From: a virus
DNA: 35,539 bases
Virus record (IMG/VR): IMGVR_UViG_3300043331_000758
Location: 1-35,539 of that record
Direction: 5' to 3' (one strand)
Numbering within the stretch: the stretch's first letter is position 1; every line of letters begins with the position of its first letter. The notes under the pieces were generated by a model. The model was not told where the DNA came from and made no database searches. It saw nothing but the letters and a program-made list of their open reading frames with translations. Below are positions 19,057-27,100 of this stretch, piece by piece. A program made the translations under genes and the position numbers.

Positions 19057-20770
19057 CGTAGACAGCCTCCGCGGCAAACTGAGACTTGCGCAGCCAGGGG
19101 AATGGGTCGTCCGGCGGCTCGGTGAAATACTGATTCACGACGACGTTGCGCCGGGGGCCCCGCCCGCTGCGCGGGAGGACCTCCTCACCAGCCTCCAGGA
19201 GCGTCAGGACCTCCTGACCGGGCACGCCGGGGACCATGCCGCCGCTGTGCAGCGTCGGGATATTGGGGAAGTCGATGCCGCCCCAATGGATGGTCGGCCC
19301 CAGCTTGCCCAGCGGGTCGACGGAAAACCCGGGGACGCGCAGCCGGTTCCACAGTCCGATCAGGCCGTTTAGCGCGCGGCGCATGAGGTCGCGCAGGGCC
19401 CCGACGATCCCCGAGGCCGCGCCGATCAGGCCGTCCCGGATGCCGCGGCCGATGGCCTTGGCCTTAGACTTGGCCGCGCCCAGCAGCTTGCTAAGCGCGC
19501 CGGTCAGCTTCGACCGGATGCCGAATGCGTCGGTGGCCAGGAGCACGAGCGGGGCGAAGGGGCCGCTGATGAAAACCGCAATCTTTTTCCAGTTGCGCCG
19601 CACCCACCCAAGCACGCTGTTGAAGGCCGCCGGGAGTGTCTTGGTAAAGAAATTGGTGAACGCGAGCACGGACGCCTTTACGGCGTTCCAGACTCCCGTG
19701 ACGATCGCGCGAAACGTCTCAGACTTTTTCCACAGCATCACGAGCGCGGCCGCAATCAGGATGATGGCCCCGACGATCGTGAGCGCCATTAGCGCGCGCT
19801 GGGCAATCAGCGTGGCGTTAGTGGCCGTCGTGAAAATGGCCGCCAGCTTTTGGATACCCACGTACAGCGCCATGGCGCCGCGGGCCACCAGGATGGCGGA
19901 CGCCAGCGCGACGATGACCCCCGTGGCGACCTGCACGCCCTTGGTGTGCTCGCCCATGAACCCGGTAACCGTGAGCAGGATGCGCTGGAGCACCTGGTAT
20001 GCGGGCAGCAGGCCCTTGCCCAGCTTGGCGTTTAGGTCCTCGGTGTTGGCCGCCTGGCGGCGCTCCGTGTTGGCAGCGCTGTCCATCGTCCGTTTCCAGT
20101 CGCCCGCCGCCGGGCCCAGCCCCTTCATAATCAGCGCCTGTGCCGCCAGCGTCTTGTTTTGCGGGCTGAGCGCTTCCTTGGTGTTTTTTATGAGGCCCTG
20201 GCGCATTGCCTCCTGGCGCAGCGCGGCGTCGTTCAGCAGGATGCCGTATTTGCGCAGGGGCTCGACCTCACCCGCCAGGCCAGACCGGAGGTCCTCCAGC
20301 GCCTGGTCGATGGGGACGTCGTGGAACGACGCCATATCGTTGGCGGCGTCGATCAGGTCCTTGGAGAATCCGTTTAGGTCGTCGCCCGCGAGACCGGCAG
20401 CCTTGCCGAACGTGCCGAATTGCTTTGCGGCGCCGAGAAACTGCGCCTGACTCATGGCGTCGTCGGTGGCCTTCGACCACTCAATCATCTGATCGGCCGA
20501 TTTGCCAAACGTGACGGTGACGGCAGACTGCGCCTCGTTCAGCGTGGACGCCAAGTCGACTACCTTTCCGGCCCCGAACGCAACGAGCGCGAGCGCGGCA
20601 ACCGCGGGCTTGGTGGCCTTGCGGATGCCGCCCGCCATGGCGGTGCTGAATTTCCGGCCAGTAGACTGGCCTGCGCCCTCGGCCTGCGATTTGGCCGCCG
20701 CAAGGTCACGCTGAAGCGGGCGAGTATCGCCCTCGATTTCTAGCGACGCGGTGCCTAGATTCTCAGCCAA
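19049..20770 (-). CDS. Tape measure protein
   Basis: 573 residues from TTG 20770 (AAGGA upstream, overlapping the chaperone stop). Start LGTASLEIEGDTRPLQRDL is the usual opening of tape measure proteins; residues 50-270 are a TP901-type helical region (LNEAQSAVTVTFGKSADQM, RSGLAGEVEPLRKYGI). Hydrophobic membrane segments follow between about 280 and 420 (VATGVIVALASAILVARG, IVGAIILIAAALVMLW), and a C-terminal part (GGIDFPNIPTLHSGGMVPG ... AGEEVLPRSG). At about 1.5 angstrom per residue the tail would be roughly 85 nm. Short for the class but complete. Confidence 0.95.
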   Translation of the reverse strand: MAENLGTASLEIEGDTRPLQRDLAAAKSQAEGAGQSTGRKFSTAMAGGIRKATKPAVAALALVAFGAGKVVDLASTLNEAQSAVTVTFGKSADQMIEWSKATDDAMSQAQFLGAAKQFGTFGKAAGLAGDDLNGFSKDLIDAANDMASFHDVPIDQALEDLRSGLAGEVEPLRKYGILLNDAALRQEAMRQGLIKNTKEALSPQNKTLAAQALIMKGLGPAAGDWKRTMDSAANTERRQAANTEDLNAKLGKGLLPAYQVLQRILLTVTGFMGEHTKGVQVATGVIVALASAILVARGAMALYVGIQKLAAIFTTATNATLIAQRALMALTIVGAIILIAAALVMLWKKSETFRAIVTGVWNAVKASVLAFTNFFTKTLPAAFNSVLGWVRRNWKKIAVFISGPFAPLVLLATDAFGIRSKLTGALSKLLGAAKSKAKAIGRGIRDGLIGAASGIVGALRDLMRRALNGLIGLWNRLRVPGFSVDPLGKLGPTIHWGGIDFPNIPTLHSGGMVPGVPGQEVLTLLEAGEEVLPRSGRGPRRNVVVNQYFTEPPDDPFPWLRKSQFAAEAVYGG

Positions 20771-21107
20771 CAGGGTCCTTTTGTATGTGCTTGACGCGGA
20801 TGCCGATGGCAGCCAGGTTGGTAGGGGTGGCGGGGCGCGCGGGTTGGCGCGGAGTCGCCAGGCGCTCCAGGCCGCGCAGGTAGTCGCGGCGGGCGCCGTC
20901 CTTCATTGCCCCGGTGCCAGCCGCCAGGGCGGTGACGAGCCGGAGCTCCTCCTCCGCCTGGAGCCTCGGGAGATTGGCCGCGTATGTCTCCAGGAGCGCG
21001 GGGTGCAGGTTCGGCCAGCTGGCCGGGTCCCCGCCGTAGAAACGCTGGAGGCGGGCGACTACTCCTCCGAATCCTCCGGGAGCAGCGGGAGCAGCTTCAT
21101 TGCCAGC
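20763..21107 (-). CDS. Tail assembly chaperone, frameshifted extension (T part)
   Basis: Codes the 114-residue C-terminal part of a G-T fusion reached by a -1 frameshift from the upstream gene at 21107-21113. In this frame there is no stop from the slippery site to TGA 20763, whereas no well-placed start with ribosome binding site exists inside it. Product text: RLQRFYGGDPASWPNLHPAL, LLETYAANLPRLQAEEELRL, KDGARRDYLRGLERL. It ends overlapping the tape measure start. With the upstream part (122 codons) the fusion would be about 236 residues. Confidence 0.8.
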   Translation of the reverse strand, partial: AGNEAAPAAPGGFGGVVARLQRFYGGDPASWPNLHPALLETYAANLPRLQAEEELRLVTALAAGTGAMKDGARRDYLRGLERLATPRQPARPATPTNLAAIGIRVKHIQKDPVG

Positions 21108-21472
21108 GGGCCCATCCGCTCCAGCATGCCGTCGCCCAGCTGCACGAAAAAACGCATCACGAGCGCCCGTTTGGTGGAGAAGGGCAGCGCAGCAACGTCC
21201 TCGGCCGGAGCCTCGATCAGGAGGCGTCCAACGAGCTCGTTGGTGAGCGTCGTGATGCGCTTGTCCTCCGCCGGGGTCAGGGCCTCGTCGGAGCTCAGGA
21301 GCGTTTCGGCCTCGGCGTACTTGTTGCCGAGCTCGCGCAGGTCGACCGGTCCAAAATCCTCGGGCTGGGCGAGCTCGTACAGCGTCCCGTCGGGGTTGCC
21401 CTCGGTGCGGAGTCGCGCCTTGGGGCGGACGGGCGCTAGTGCGCTCAGGTCTAGTGTCTCATCGTGCTGCAC
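21059..21472 (-). CDS. Tail assembly chaperone (G protein)
   Basis: 137 residues from GTG 21472, with CAGGAGG upstream; the GTG shares its G with the previous TAG. Counterpart of phage lambda gpG: it binds the tape measure during tail assembly and is absent from the virion. Sequence includes DFGPVDLRELGNKYAEAE, LLIEAPAEDVAALPFSTKR and VMRFFVQLGDGMLERMGPL. The slippery site sits within MGPL near the end. Two-frame architecture directly before the tape measure is the main evidence. Confidence 0.85.
   Translation of the reverse strand: MQHDETLDLSALAPVRPKARLRTEGNPDGTLYELAQPEDFGPVDLRELGNKYAEAETLLSSDEALTPAEDKRITTLTNELVGRLLIEAPAEDVAALPFSTKRALVMRFFVQLGDGMLERMGPLAMKLLPLLPEDSEE
21107..21113 (-). promoter_or_regulatory. 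Programmed -1 frameshift slippery site GGGCCCG
   Basis: Read on the minus strand, the frame is G GGC CCG, a canonical X XXY YYZ heptamer: both tRNAs (Gly and Pro) can re-pair one base back as GGG and CCC. After the slip the frame reads A-G-N-E-A-A and continues into the T part. It lies 46 bases before the stop of the G frame, the standard arrangement in siphovirus tail chaperone genes. Confidence 0.8.
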
Positions 21473-21672
21473 TATGGCCTCCTGGCCTGTGTGGTCGTCA
21501 GCGTGATTCCCAGCGCCGCGCAGGCGCGTTGGAGCTCCTCCATCGATCGGCGGAGCTCGCGCGCCTGGCGGCGGCTGGCGGCCTCGGCGCGCTTGGCTGC
21601 GCGCGCCTGGCCGTCTAGGCGGTCGTACAGCGCCTGTGCCGCCTTCACGGCTGTGGCGCTCGGAAGTGGCAT
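21472..21672 (-). CDS. Small coiled-coil protein between tail tube and chaperone genes (66 aa)
   Basis: 66 residues from ATG 21672. A basic Ala/Arg-rich helix for most of its length (YDRLDGQARAAKRAEAASRR) ending ALGITLTTTQARRP. It overlaps the chaperone start by one base. It could be a minor tail assembly helper; no family is recognised. Confidence 0.5.
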   Translation of the reverse strand: MPLPSATAVKAAQALYDRLDGQARAAKRAEAASRRQARELRRSMEELQRACAALGITLTTTQARRP

Positions 21673-21676
21673 CAGC

Positions 21677-22261
21677 CTACGATGCGGCGTCCGTCTGGAT
21701 GACGAGCGTGCCGAAACCGGCGCTGTCGTCCTCCAGGGCTGCGAACGAGACCGCGAGACCGGCCGGGGTGCCCTTCACGTATACCGGGGCGGGCTCCCCC
21801 GCCTGGTAGACGCGCGGGACCTCATACTGCGCAGCCAGCGTGTTGTCCGCGGGGGACACGCCGCGCGCCAGGAGCGCAAACTCCTGGACGTCGAGCCCGC
21901 GCTGGGTGCTGAATTCGTCCGTGCCGGGGACACCGGACGACGGGTTGGTGTGGGTGACGGTCGCGTCGTCCAGCACCTTGGCGTAGTGCGCTGCGTCGAG
22001 GTCGACCAGGACGGCCTCGATGACCAGCGACTCCTCCGTGCGGAAGGCCTTGCGCGCGCCCGTTCCGCCCGCGGGGCGCCACTCCTCGACCGACTGGCCG
22101 TGGGTGACGGTTACGCCCTCGTCCCCGTAGTTTTTCGTGCCACTCGTGCCCAGGAGCTCCCAGGTCACGGCGGGCGTCGCGTCGACGAGCGGGAACGCGG
22201 TGCCCACGGGGGCCAGGTAAATGGCCAGCGGGGCGGCCACGATTTCTTGCGGTGCAGCCAT
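21677..22261 (-). CDS. Major tail protein (tail tube)
   Basis: 194 residues from ATG 22261. A beta-rich protein with start PQEIVAAPLAIYLAPVGTAF, EGVTVTHGQSVEEWR, EESLVIEAVLVDLDAAHYA and C-terminal GLAVSFAALEDDSAGFGTL. These features, the size, and the place between the tail terminator and the chaperones match siphovirus tail tube subunits, which polymerise into hexameric rings around the tape measure. Confidence 0.85.
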   Translation of the reverse strand: MAAPQEIVAAPLAIYLAPVGTAFPLVDATPAVTWELLGTSGTKNYGDEGVTVTHGQSVEEWRPAGGTGARKAFRTEESLVIEAVLVDLDAAHYAKVLDDATVTHTNPSSGVPGTDEFSTQRGLDVQEFALLARGVSPADNTLAAQYEVPRVYQAGEPAPVYVKGTPAGLAVSFAALEDDSAGFGTLVIQTDAAS

Positions 22262-22264
22262 TGG

Positions 22265-22519
22265 CTACTCCTCCTCGTTGCTGTTGTGCCCCTCGCCAGC
22301 CACGGCCTCGGGCTCATTGTCGAGCTCAGAAATGGGCTCGTTGTACCTCCGCCGCTTGCGCCGGGGCGCGGGCGGGAGAATGTCGATCCAGACGTGTAGG
22401 CTGTCGGCCATGTAGGCCGCGTCGGCCTCGGGGACGTCTGCCTCCTGGCCGCGCTCGACGCGCTCACCGTTCGACAGCACGACCACGTGGCCGGGACCCA
22501 GGTAGCGAATTCGTCGCAT
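22265..22519 (-). CDS. Small basic/acidic hypothetical protein (84 aa)
   Basis: 84 residues from ATG 22519 with GGAGG eight bases upstream. The N-terminus is a small beta-barrel-like part (RRIRYLGPGHVVVLSNGERV, GQEADVPEADAAYMAD), the C-terminus a charged tail (RRKRRRYNEPISELDNEPEAVA). Such small proteins are common between tail terminator and tube genes; function unknown. Confidence 0.55.
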   Translation of the reverse strand: MRRIRYLGPGHVVVLSNGERVERGQEADVPEADAAYMADSLHVWIDILPPAPRRKRRRYNEPISELDNEPEAVAGEGHNSNEEE

Positions 22520-22521
22520 GG

Positions 22522-22941
22522 TCAGACCTCCGTTTCGTGCGTCAGGACCTGCCAGGACGACATCGTCACCGGCCAATCGGTGTCGGGGTCGCGCGCGGTG
22601 ATGCCGCGTCCCGACGGGGTGGCCGACCGGAGCATCACGCTGGTCCACTCCTCGTGACTCAGCTGCTTCAGGGCAGCGTTGGCCGCCAGGTACAGCATCC
22701 AGCCGTCGCGCGGGGTGGCTCCCCAGCAATCGACGTCGACGCGTATGTCCCCGTACTCCTGGTCGCGGATGCCCAGCAGGCCTCCGCCTGCCGGTTTCAC
22801 GACGACAGCGGCGCGCGGCATGTTGTCGACCTCCGAGCGTGGGAGCTCGGCGCCGAACACGCGGGTGCCCGCGATCGCTGACACTCCGGCGTCTGCCTTC
22901 AGGAAGGCCACCAGGGCCTCGATGGGGTCAGCGACGGTCAC
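22522..22941 (-). CDS. Tail terminator-like protein
   Basis: 139 residues from GTG 22941 (GTGA overlap). DPIEALVAFLKADAGVSAI with the strand RVFGAELP, then MPRAAVVVKPAGGG, YGDIRVDVDCWG and a late helix match the tail terminator/completion fold that caps the tail tube and joins it to the head. Position between head-closure and tail tube genes agrees. Confidence 0.75.
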   Translation of the reverse strand: MTVADPIEALVAFLKADAGVSAIAGTRVFGAELPRSEVDNMPRAAVVVKPAGGGLLGIRDQEYGDIRVDVDCWGATPRDGWMLYLAANAALKQLSHEEWTSVMLRSATPSGRGITARDPDTDWPVTMSSWQVLTHETEV

Positions 22942-23261
22942 AGCTTGCCCCTGATGCGCGCGGCCAGCGAGGGAAACACGGCGTCAGCCGCGGGGCGCAG
23001 GAATGGGTTGCGGCGCTCCAGGAACAGGCCATAGAAACCGAGCCCCTGGGTCGTGCCGAATTTGCCCACCAGGCGCCCGGCGCGGCGCTCGGCCTTCTCG
23101 CTGACGATCCGGCTGTCGAGCATCCCCGTCCTGTTGCGCCACCAATGGGAGGCCCCCGCGGCGCGGGCTGCGTCCTCGGTCGTCTCGTCGATGGCGGCGG
23201 CGGTGGCGTCCTGAACCTTGGCCAGGACCTTGGCGCCGTTCCAGCGGATGCGCGTGCTCAT
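22938..23261 (-). CDS. HK97 gp10-like head-tail connector/tail joining protein
   Basis: 107 residues from ATG 23261. IRWNGAKVLAKVQDATAAAI helix, WRNRTGMLDSRIV, GKFGTTQGLGFYGLFLERR and NPFLRPAADAVFP are the usual blocks of the HK97 gp10-like family (minor structural, head-tail joining). Overlaps neighbours by four bases each side. Confidence 0.8.
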   Translation of the reverse strand: MSTRIRWNGAKVLAKVQDATAAAIDETTEDAARAAGASHWWRNRTGMLDSRIVSEKAERRAGRLVGKFGTTQGLGFYGLFLERRNPFLRPAADAVFPSLAARIRGKL

Positions 23262-23614
23262 CTGAGGCGGCGGAGCGCGAGCTCCAGGTGGGTACGGCGG
23301 CGGAGCACGGCCTCGACGCCCAGGGGCCCGTCGACGTAGTCGGCCCCGCGCTCCTGAATTTCGCTGATGCGGTCGTCCTCGGTGACGTCCGTGTCGAGCG
23401 GGACGAGGAGCCGCATATCGACGAGCACGACCGTGCGGTCCGAGTCGACGGGCTCGCGCCCGGCGTCGACGACGACGCGGCAGGGGACGTCCGTGGAATT
23501 GTCCTGCCAGTCAGGAGTCTGCGGGTTGCCCCACCCGTCGTCGGTGGCAGCGTTGGCGTCGCGCTGGATGGTGCAGCGGTGCCGGAAGCCGATGCGGCTC
23601 GACAGCAGGCTCAT
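23258..23614 (-). CDS. Head closure (stopper) protein
   Basis: 118 residues from ATG 23614. A small beta-barrel: RHRCTIQRDANAATDDGWG, VPCRVVVDAGRE, VVLVDMRLLVPLDTDVTEDD, RISEIQERG. The strand pattern starting with a short helix matches SPP1 gp16/HK97-type stoppers that close the connector after packaging. Gene order adaptor-stopper-gp10-terminator is complete here. Confidence 0.8.
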   Translation of the reverse strand: MSLLSSRIGFRHRCTIQRDANAATDDGWGNPQTPDWQDNSTDVPCRVVVDAGREPVDSDRTVVLVDMRLLVPLDTDVTEDDRISEIQERGADYVDGPLGVEAVLRRRTHLELALRRLR

Positions 23615-24168
23615 CGGAGCCTCATCGAGCCCTGACCGCGGCGGACGATGCGGTCGAGCGTGCGGAGCTCAGCGTCCGTGGGCAGCAGGCCGTTACCCGC
23701 CGGGTACGTGACCTGTTCGGAGCCGTAGCCCTCCTGCTGGACGCTGCCGGGGTTGACCCACACCCGCGCGACCATTTCCAGACATACGCCCTTCACGCCC
23801 GCCGGGACGGTGGCCCAGCCGTGGTCGTAGTCGACGACCAGGACGGCCTCGGGCCCGCCCCAGGTGCCAGACACGCGGACGAGCTCGTCCCCAACCTGAT
23901 ACCACTCGTCGGTCTCGGCCAGGGCCGTGCCGTCGAGCGTGACGCTGTTTACGTCCGTGACCGGGCGCTCCGGCAGGCGGATGCGGTTGTCCCAGGAGCC
24001 GGGCCGCGTCAGCGTGTCGCTGGCCACAGCGTCGATCGTCTGGCCGGTATCGCTGCGGATGATGTCGGACGCGAGCTCCAGGAGCGTGTCGGCGTCCGTC
24101 GTCTCGCCCGCCGTGAGCGTGATTCCGAGTCGAGTTGCCAGGTCAGCCGCGGCTGCGAAAGCTGCCAA
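23611..24168 (-). CDS. Head-tail adaptor (gp6/gp15-like)
   Basis: 185 residues from TTG 24168. AADLATRLGITLTAG, TLLELASDIIRSDTGQ, LPERPVTDVNSVTLDG, VDYDHGWATVPAGVKGVCL and VVARVW are the recurrent blocks of the helical head-tail adaptor that rings the portal. Downstream overlap of four bases with the stopper gene. Confidence 0.82.
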   Translation of the reverse strand: MAAFAAAADLATRLGITLTAGETTDADTLLELASDIIRSDTGQTIDAVASDTLTRPGSWDNRIRLPERPVTDVNSVTLDGTALAETDEWYQVGDELVRVSGTWGGPEAVLVVDYDHGWATVPAGVKGVCLEMVARVWVNPGSVQQEGYGSEQVTYPAGNGLLPTDAELRTLDRIVRRGQGSMRLR

Positions 24169-24173
24169 TGGTC

Positions 24174-25976
24174 CTACCTTCCTAGTCCGGCGCTGCCGCG
24201 CGTTTTGGGGTTGGTCGCCGGGGTGTCGTGTACGCCGCCGCCAGGAGCTCCGCGCGTGGCTGGCGAGCTCGCGGGAGTGGTCAGGCGCCCGGAGCCCGCG
24301 AATGCCCGCGTGGGGCCGCCGGGGCTCGTAATCTCAAAGCTGGCCGCCGTGCCGGTGATGATGAAGGCGCCGAGCTCGGCCAGGAGCGTGCGGTCAACCT
24401 GCGTGCCCACCGGAGCGCCCGCCGTGACGATCGCGCCGGGGTCGGCATGGAGCACGCGCCCGGCCGCGACGACCGCTGAGCGCCCGGTGATGGCGTAGGC
24501 GCCGGGAGCGGCGTCGATGAGTCGGGCGGCCAGGAGGCCCGCGGGGGCACCCGCGACGCTATACGCGCCCGGGGCGGCCTGGAGCACGCGCCCGGCCGCG
24601 ACTCCGGCCTGCGACCCGGTGACGGCGTAGGAGCCTGGGGCGGCCTCGATCAGACGATCAGCCACGGCCCCGAGCGCTGCGCCCGACACCGCGAAGGCGC
24701 CAGGGTCCGCCAGGAGCGCGTAATCGCCCGCGCCCGGGATGGTGACGACCAGGTCGACCTCGACCCCGGTGACGGCGTAGGAGCCTGGGGAGGCTGCCAG
24801 CACGCGATCGGCCAGCAGGGACACGGCCGCGCCCGAGACATCGTAGGCGCCTGGAGCTCCGACAAGCACGCGGTCGGCCAGCGTGCCAGCCTCGGAACCC
24901 GTCAGCGCGAATGCGCCAGGGGCTGCGTCCAGCAAGCGGTCGGCCAGCGCCGCCACGGGCTGCCCGCTGACGCTGTAGGCGCCGGGGGAGGCCAGGGCAA
25001 CACGGTCGGCCAGGGCTCCGGCCTCCGCCCCGGTCAGCACGTAGGTGCCGGGGGCGGCGTCCATGAAGTAGCCACGGGCAGCGATGGCGTCTGCACCGCT
25101 GACGTCGAACGCGCCGGGGGCGGCGTTCAGGAGGCGGTCGGCCAGCGCCGCGAGCTCGACGCCCGTGACGACGTAGGAGCCTGGAGCGGCTGCCACCACG
25201 CGCCCGGCTGGCACGCCAGCGTCGGCGCCCGTGACGGCGTAGGCGCCGGGGGAGGCGCTGAGGGCGCGATCCGCTAGTGCTCCGACGGACGTTCCAGAGA
25301 TGGCGCAGGAGCCGGGCGAGGCGTCGAGCGTGTACGAGGCGGCCGCGGATGCCGGACGCAACGCGCCCAGCTTGGCGCACCACGGGCGGTTACCATACGT
25401 CGCCGTTCTTGTGCCCGATGCGCCGTGCGATGCCAACGTCTCGGACGCAATCTCCAGTGAGTCCCGACTCGCGCCGGATCCCGTCGTGGAGGCCTCGGCC
25501 TCCTCGTTCATGCCGCTGGGCGGAGTCCACCCCTCGTTACGACGCGCGTATCCGAAGAAGACGAGAGCGGCGCCGTCGGTGGTCGTCGTTATAGAGGGCG
25601 CCTGCGGGGCAGCGCTGCTCCCCGTCTGCGGCGTGGGCATGGCTGCGTCGATCGGCGTCGAGTTGTCGACGCCGCGCGCCACGATCAGGCCCGCGCCCGC
25701 GGCCACGCTTAGGCCGGAGTCGAACGTGTACGTAGAGGGCTCGCTGGCCGCCGACGCGACGACCTTATACCACTCGTTTGTGGCCAGGATGGTCTGCGCG
25801 TCGTTGGGCTGGCCGAACGCCGTGAATCCCGACGCAGGTGCCCAGCTGGGCGAATTGCCCAGCGCCACCATGCTGACCACCACGACGTCCCCGTCCTGGA
25901 GGCCCGCCGGTTTGTTGAAGGTTACGGATCCTCCGGCATCCTGCGCCGTGGCAGGGTCGGAGAATGTTATGGCCAC
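24174..25976 (-). CDS. Virion protein with about fifteen 22-residue repeats
   Basis: 600 residues from GTG 25976. Residues 1-210 form an immunoglobulin/jelly-roll-like domain (GSVTFNKPAGLQDGDVVVVS, STYTFDSGLSVAAGAGLIV, DGAALVFFGYARR) of the type found at the N-terminus of phage surface fibres. Residues about 214-550 are fifteen tandem units of consensus ADRxLxAAPGAYxVTGxxAGAL, 22 residues each with one six-residue insertion in the ninth; period and Gly/Ala/Tyr pattern suggest a beta-helix or solenoid rod. The C-terminus is Gly/Pro/Thr-rich and disordered. It lies between head-tail adaptor and small head genes, so a head fibre or decoration is more likely than a tail fibre; not proven. Confidence 0.75.
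   Translation of the reverse strand: MAITFSDPATAQDAGGSVTFNKPAGLQDGDVVVVSMVALGNSPSWAPASGFTAFGQPNDAQTILATNEWYKVVASAASEPSTYTFDSGLSVAAGAGLIVARGVDNSTPIDAAMPTPQTGSSAAPQAPSITTTTDGAALVFFGYARRNEGWTPPSGMNEEAEASTTGSGASRDSLEIASETLASHGASGTRTATYGNRPWCAKLGALRPASAAASYTLDASPGSCAISGTSVGALADRALSASPGAYAVTGADAGVPAGRVVAAAPGSYVVTGVELAALADRLLNAAPGAFDVSGADAIAARGYFMDAAPGTYVLTGAEAGALADRVALASPGAYSVSGQPVAALADRLLDAAPGAFALTGSEAGTLADRVLVGAPGAYDVSGAAVSLLADRVLAASPGSYAVTGVEVDLVVTIPGAGDYALLADPGAFAVSGAALGAVADRLIEAAPGSYAVTGSQAGVAAGRVLQAAPGAYSVAGAPAGLLAARLIDAAPGAYAITGRSAVVAAGRVLHADPGAIVTAGAPVGTQVDRTLLAELGAFIITGTAASFEITSPGGPTRAFAGSGRLTTPASSPATRGAPGGGVHDTPATNPKTRGSAGLGR
24327..25337 (-). repeat. Array of about fifteen 66-bp coding repeats
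   Basis: The DNA behind the 22-residue repeats. Copies keep the period exactly (66 bp) and share the core for PGAY/PGSY-x-VTG but differ at the third codon positions and in the variable residues, so the array is old and diverged compared with the identical 15-bp repeats at 12751. Some pairs are more alike, for example units with ASPGSYAVTGVE and AAPGSYVVTGVE. Confidence 0.85.
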
Positions 25977-25984
25977 CTAAGGGC

Positions 25985-26152
25985 CTAGAGGGATGCGCCC
26001 GTGAGCCCTACGACGATGGGGTCGAGCTCGACCTCAATATGCCGCCGGTCGCACTCGGGACAACGCCGGACGATGATTTCGGGGCGCTCGGGGTCGCGTG
26101 GCTCCTCGACGAGCGTTCCCGCAGCGGTGTTGGCCTCACAGCAGGCGTACAC
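25985..26152 (-). CDS. Small zinc-knuckle protein (55 aa)
   Basis: 55 residues from GTG 26152, sharing one base with the previous stop. CC near the start and CPEC with a following basic stretch (RRCPECDRRHIEVE) resemble the small CxxC proteins common in actinophage head regions, with a conserved GLTGASL end. Too short to appear as an obvious gene, but the intergenic space is otherwise unexplained and the Cys pattern is distinctive. Function unknown. Confidence 0.6.
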   Translation of the reverse strand: MYACCEANTAAGTLVEEPRDPERPEIIVRRCPECDRRHIEVELDPIVVGLTGASL

Positions 26153-26586
26153 TACGCCACCGTGAGAATGTCGCCGGTCGTGTCCGAGCTATCGAATTTG
26201 ATGCTGAACGTCTCACCCTCGTTCAGGTCGAGCGCGGCGCCGTAGTCCCACCACCCAATCAGGGGGTCGAGCGGAGACGTGGGCGTCGTGTTCTGGAGGA
26301 CGACGTACCTAAACTGCGCGATGGGTCCGCCGGACGCCGTGATGACGACCTTGGTGCCGGTCAGCGTGTACGTACCCGAGGCCTCGGCGCCCGTATTCTG
26401 CGTGTCCTGGGGGCCGGTGTAGCCGTTGCCGGTGGCGATTTCCGCCAGGTCGGCCTTCACAGCGTCGCCGGACGCGCTCGGGGTCGCGTTGCTGAGGTAA
26501 ATTTCGATCTGATCCGCCGACAGGTCGTGGACGCCCTCGCAAAGGTCCTCCACGAAATTCTCAAACTTGTTGAACGACTGTGCCAA
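26152..26586 (-). CDS. Small virion structural protein (144 aa)
   Basis: 144 residues from TTG 26586 with AGGAG upstream. Sequence includes FNKFENFVEDLCEGVHDLSA, IEIYLSNATPSASGDAVKAD, EIATGNGYTG and FRYVVLQNTTP, ending in GETFSIKFDSSDTTGDILTV. This is a widespread small phage structural protein of unknown exact place, often near capsid genes; a beta-sandwich fold and capsid decoration are likely. Confidence 0.65.
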   Translation of the reverse strand: MAQSFNKFENFVEDLCEGVHDLSADQIEIYLSNATPSASGDAVKADLAEIATGNGYTGPQDTQNTGAEASGTYTLTGTKVVITASGGPIAQFRYVVLQNTTPTSPLDPLIGWWDYGAALDLNEGETFSIKFDSSDTTGDILTVA

Positions 26587-26587
26587 G

Positions 26588-27100
26588 TCAAACGCTCCTA
26601 GTGTTGTCCCACCATGCGCCCCACTCGGCGTATGGGTCTGGCTGCTGTTGCTGCTCCTCGGGCGCGAAGGCCTCGATCCCCGCGGCCTCGCGGCGCTTCA
26701 GCGGACGGGCTGGGTTGCCCACCCAGGTCTCGCCCGCGGGTACATCGTGGGTGACGACGGCCCCGGCTCCGATGCGAGCTCCGGCTCCGACCCGCTTGCG
26801 GGGGAGCACGAGCGCGCCGATGCCACACTTGACGCCGGGCCCGAGCTCGGCGTAGCCGCCGATGACCGTGCCGGGGGCGAGCTCGCACCCGTCCCCAATC
26901 GTGGCGTCGTGGCCCACGTGTACGCGCTTCATCAGCCAGGCGCGCGGGCCGATTCTCGTCGGCCGCTCGATACCGGCGTCCACCGTGACGAGCGCCTCGA
27001 TGACGGCGTCAGGGGCCACCAGCGGCGTGATGCCAGCGATGACGTGGCGGTACTCGCGCGACTCGGGCGGCTGGCCGATGACGGCCGTGGGGTGGATCAT
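26588..27100 (-). CDS. Hexapeptide-repeat acyltransferase (left-handed beta-helix)
   Basis: 170 residues from ATG 27100 (ATGA overlap with the glycosyltransferase). Hexapeptide steps with I/V/L and Gly run through residues about 45-140 (VHVGHDATIGDGCELAPGTV, GAGARIGAGAVVTHDVPAGE), including the loop VGNPARPLKRRE that marks acetyltransferases of the sugar/LpxA-WbbJ class. A conserved catalytic His is probable at VGHD. The C-terminus is charged and Gln-rich (EEQQQQPDPY). Such enzymes move an acyl group from acyl-CoA to a sugar or amino sugar. With the coupled glycosyltransferase it suggests a glycan modification made by the phage. Confidence 0.8.
   Translation of the reverse strand: MIHPTAVIGQPPESREYRHVIAGITPLVAPDAVIEALVTVDAGIERPTRIGPRAWLMKRVHVGHDATIGDGCELAPGTVIGGYAELGPGVKCGIGALVLPRKRVGAGARIGAGAVVTHDVPAGETWVGNPARPLKRREAAGIEAFAPEEQQQQPDPYAEWGAWWDNTRSV

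Noticed and set aside
19236-20450. A 404-codon plus-strand open frame
   Set aside because: Antisense to the tape measure gene, whose assignment is secure.
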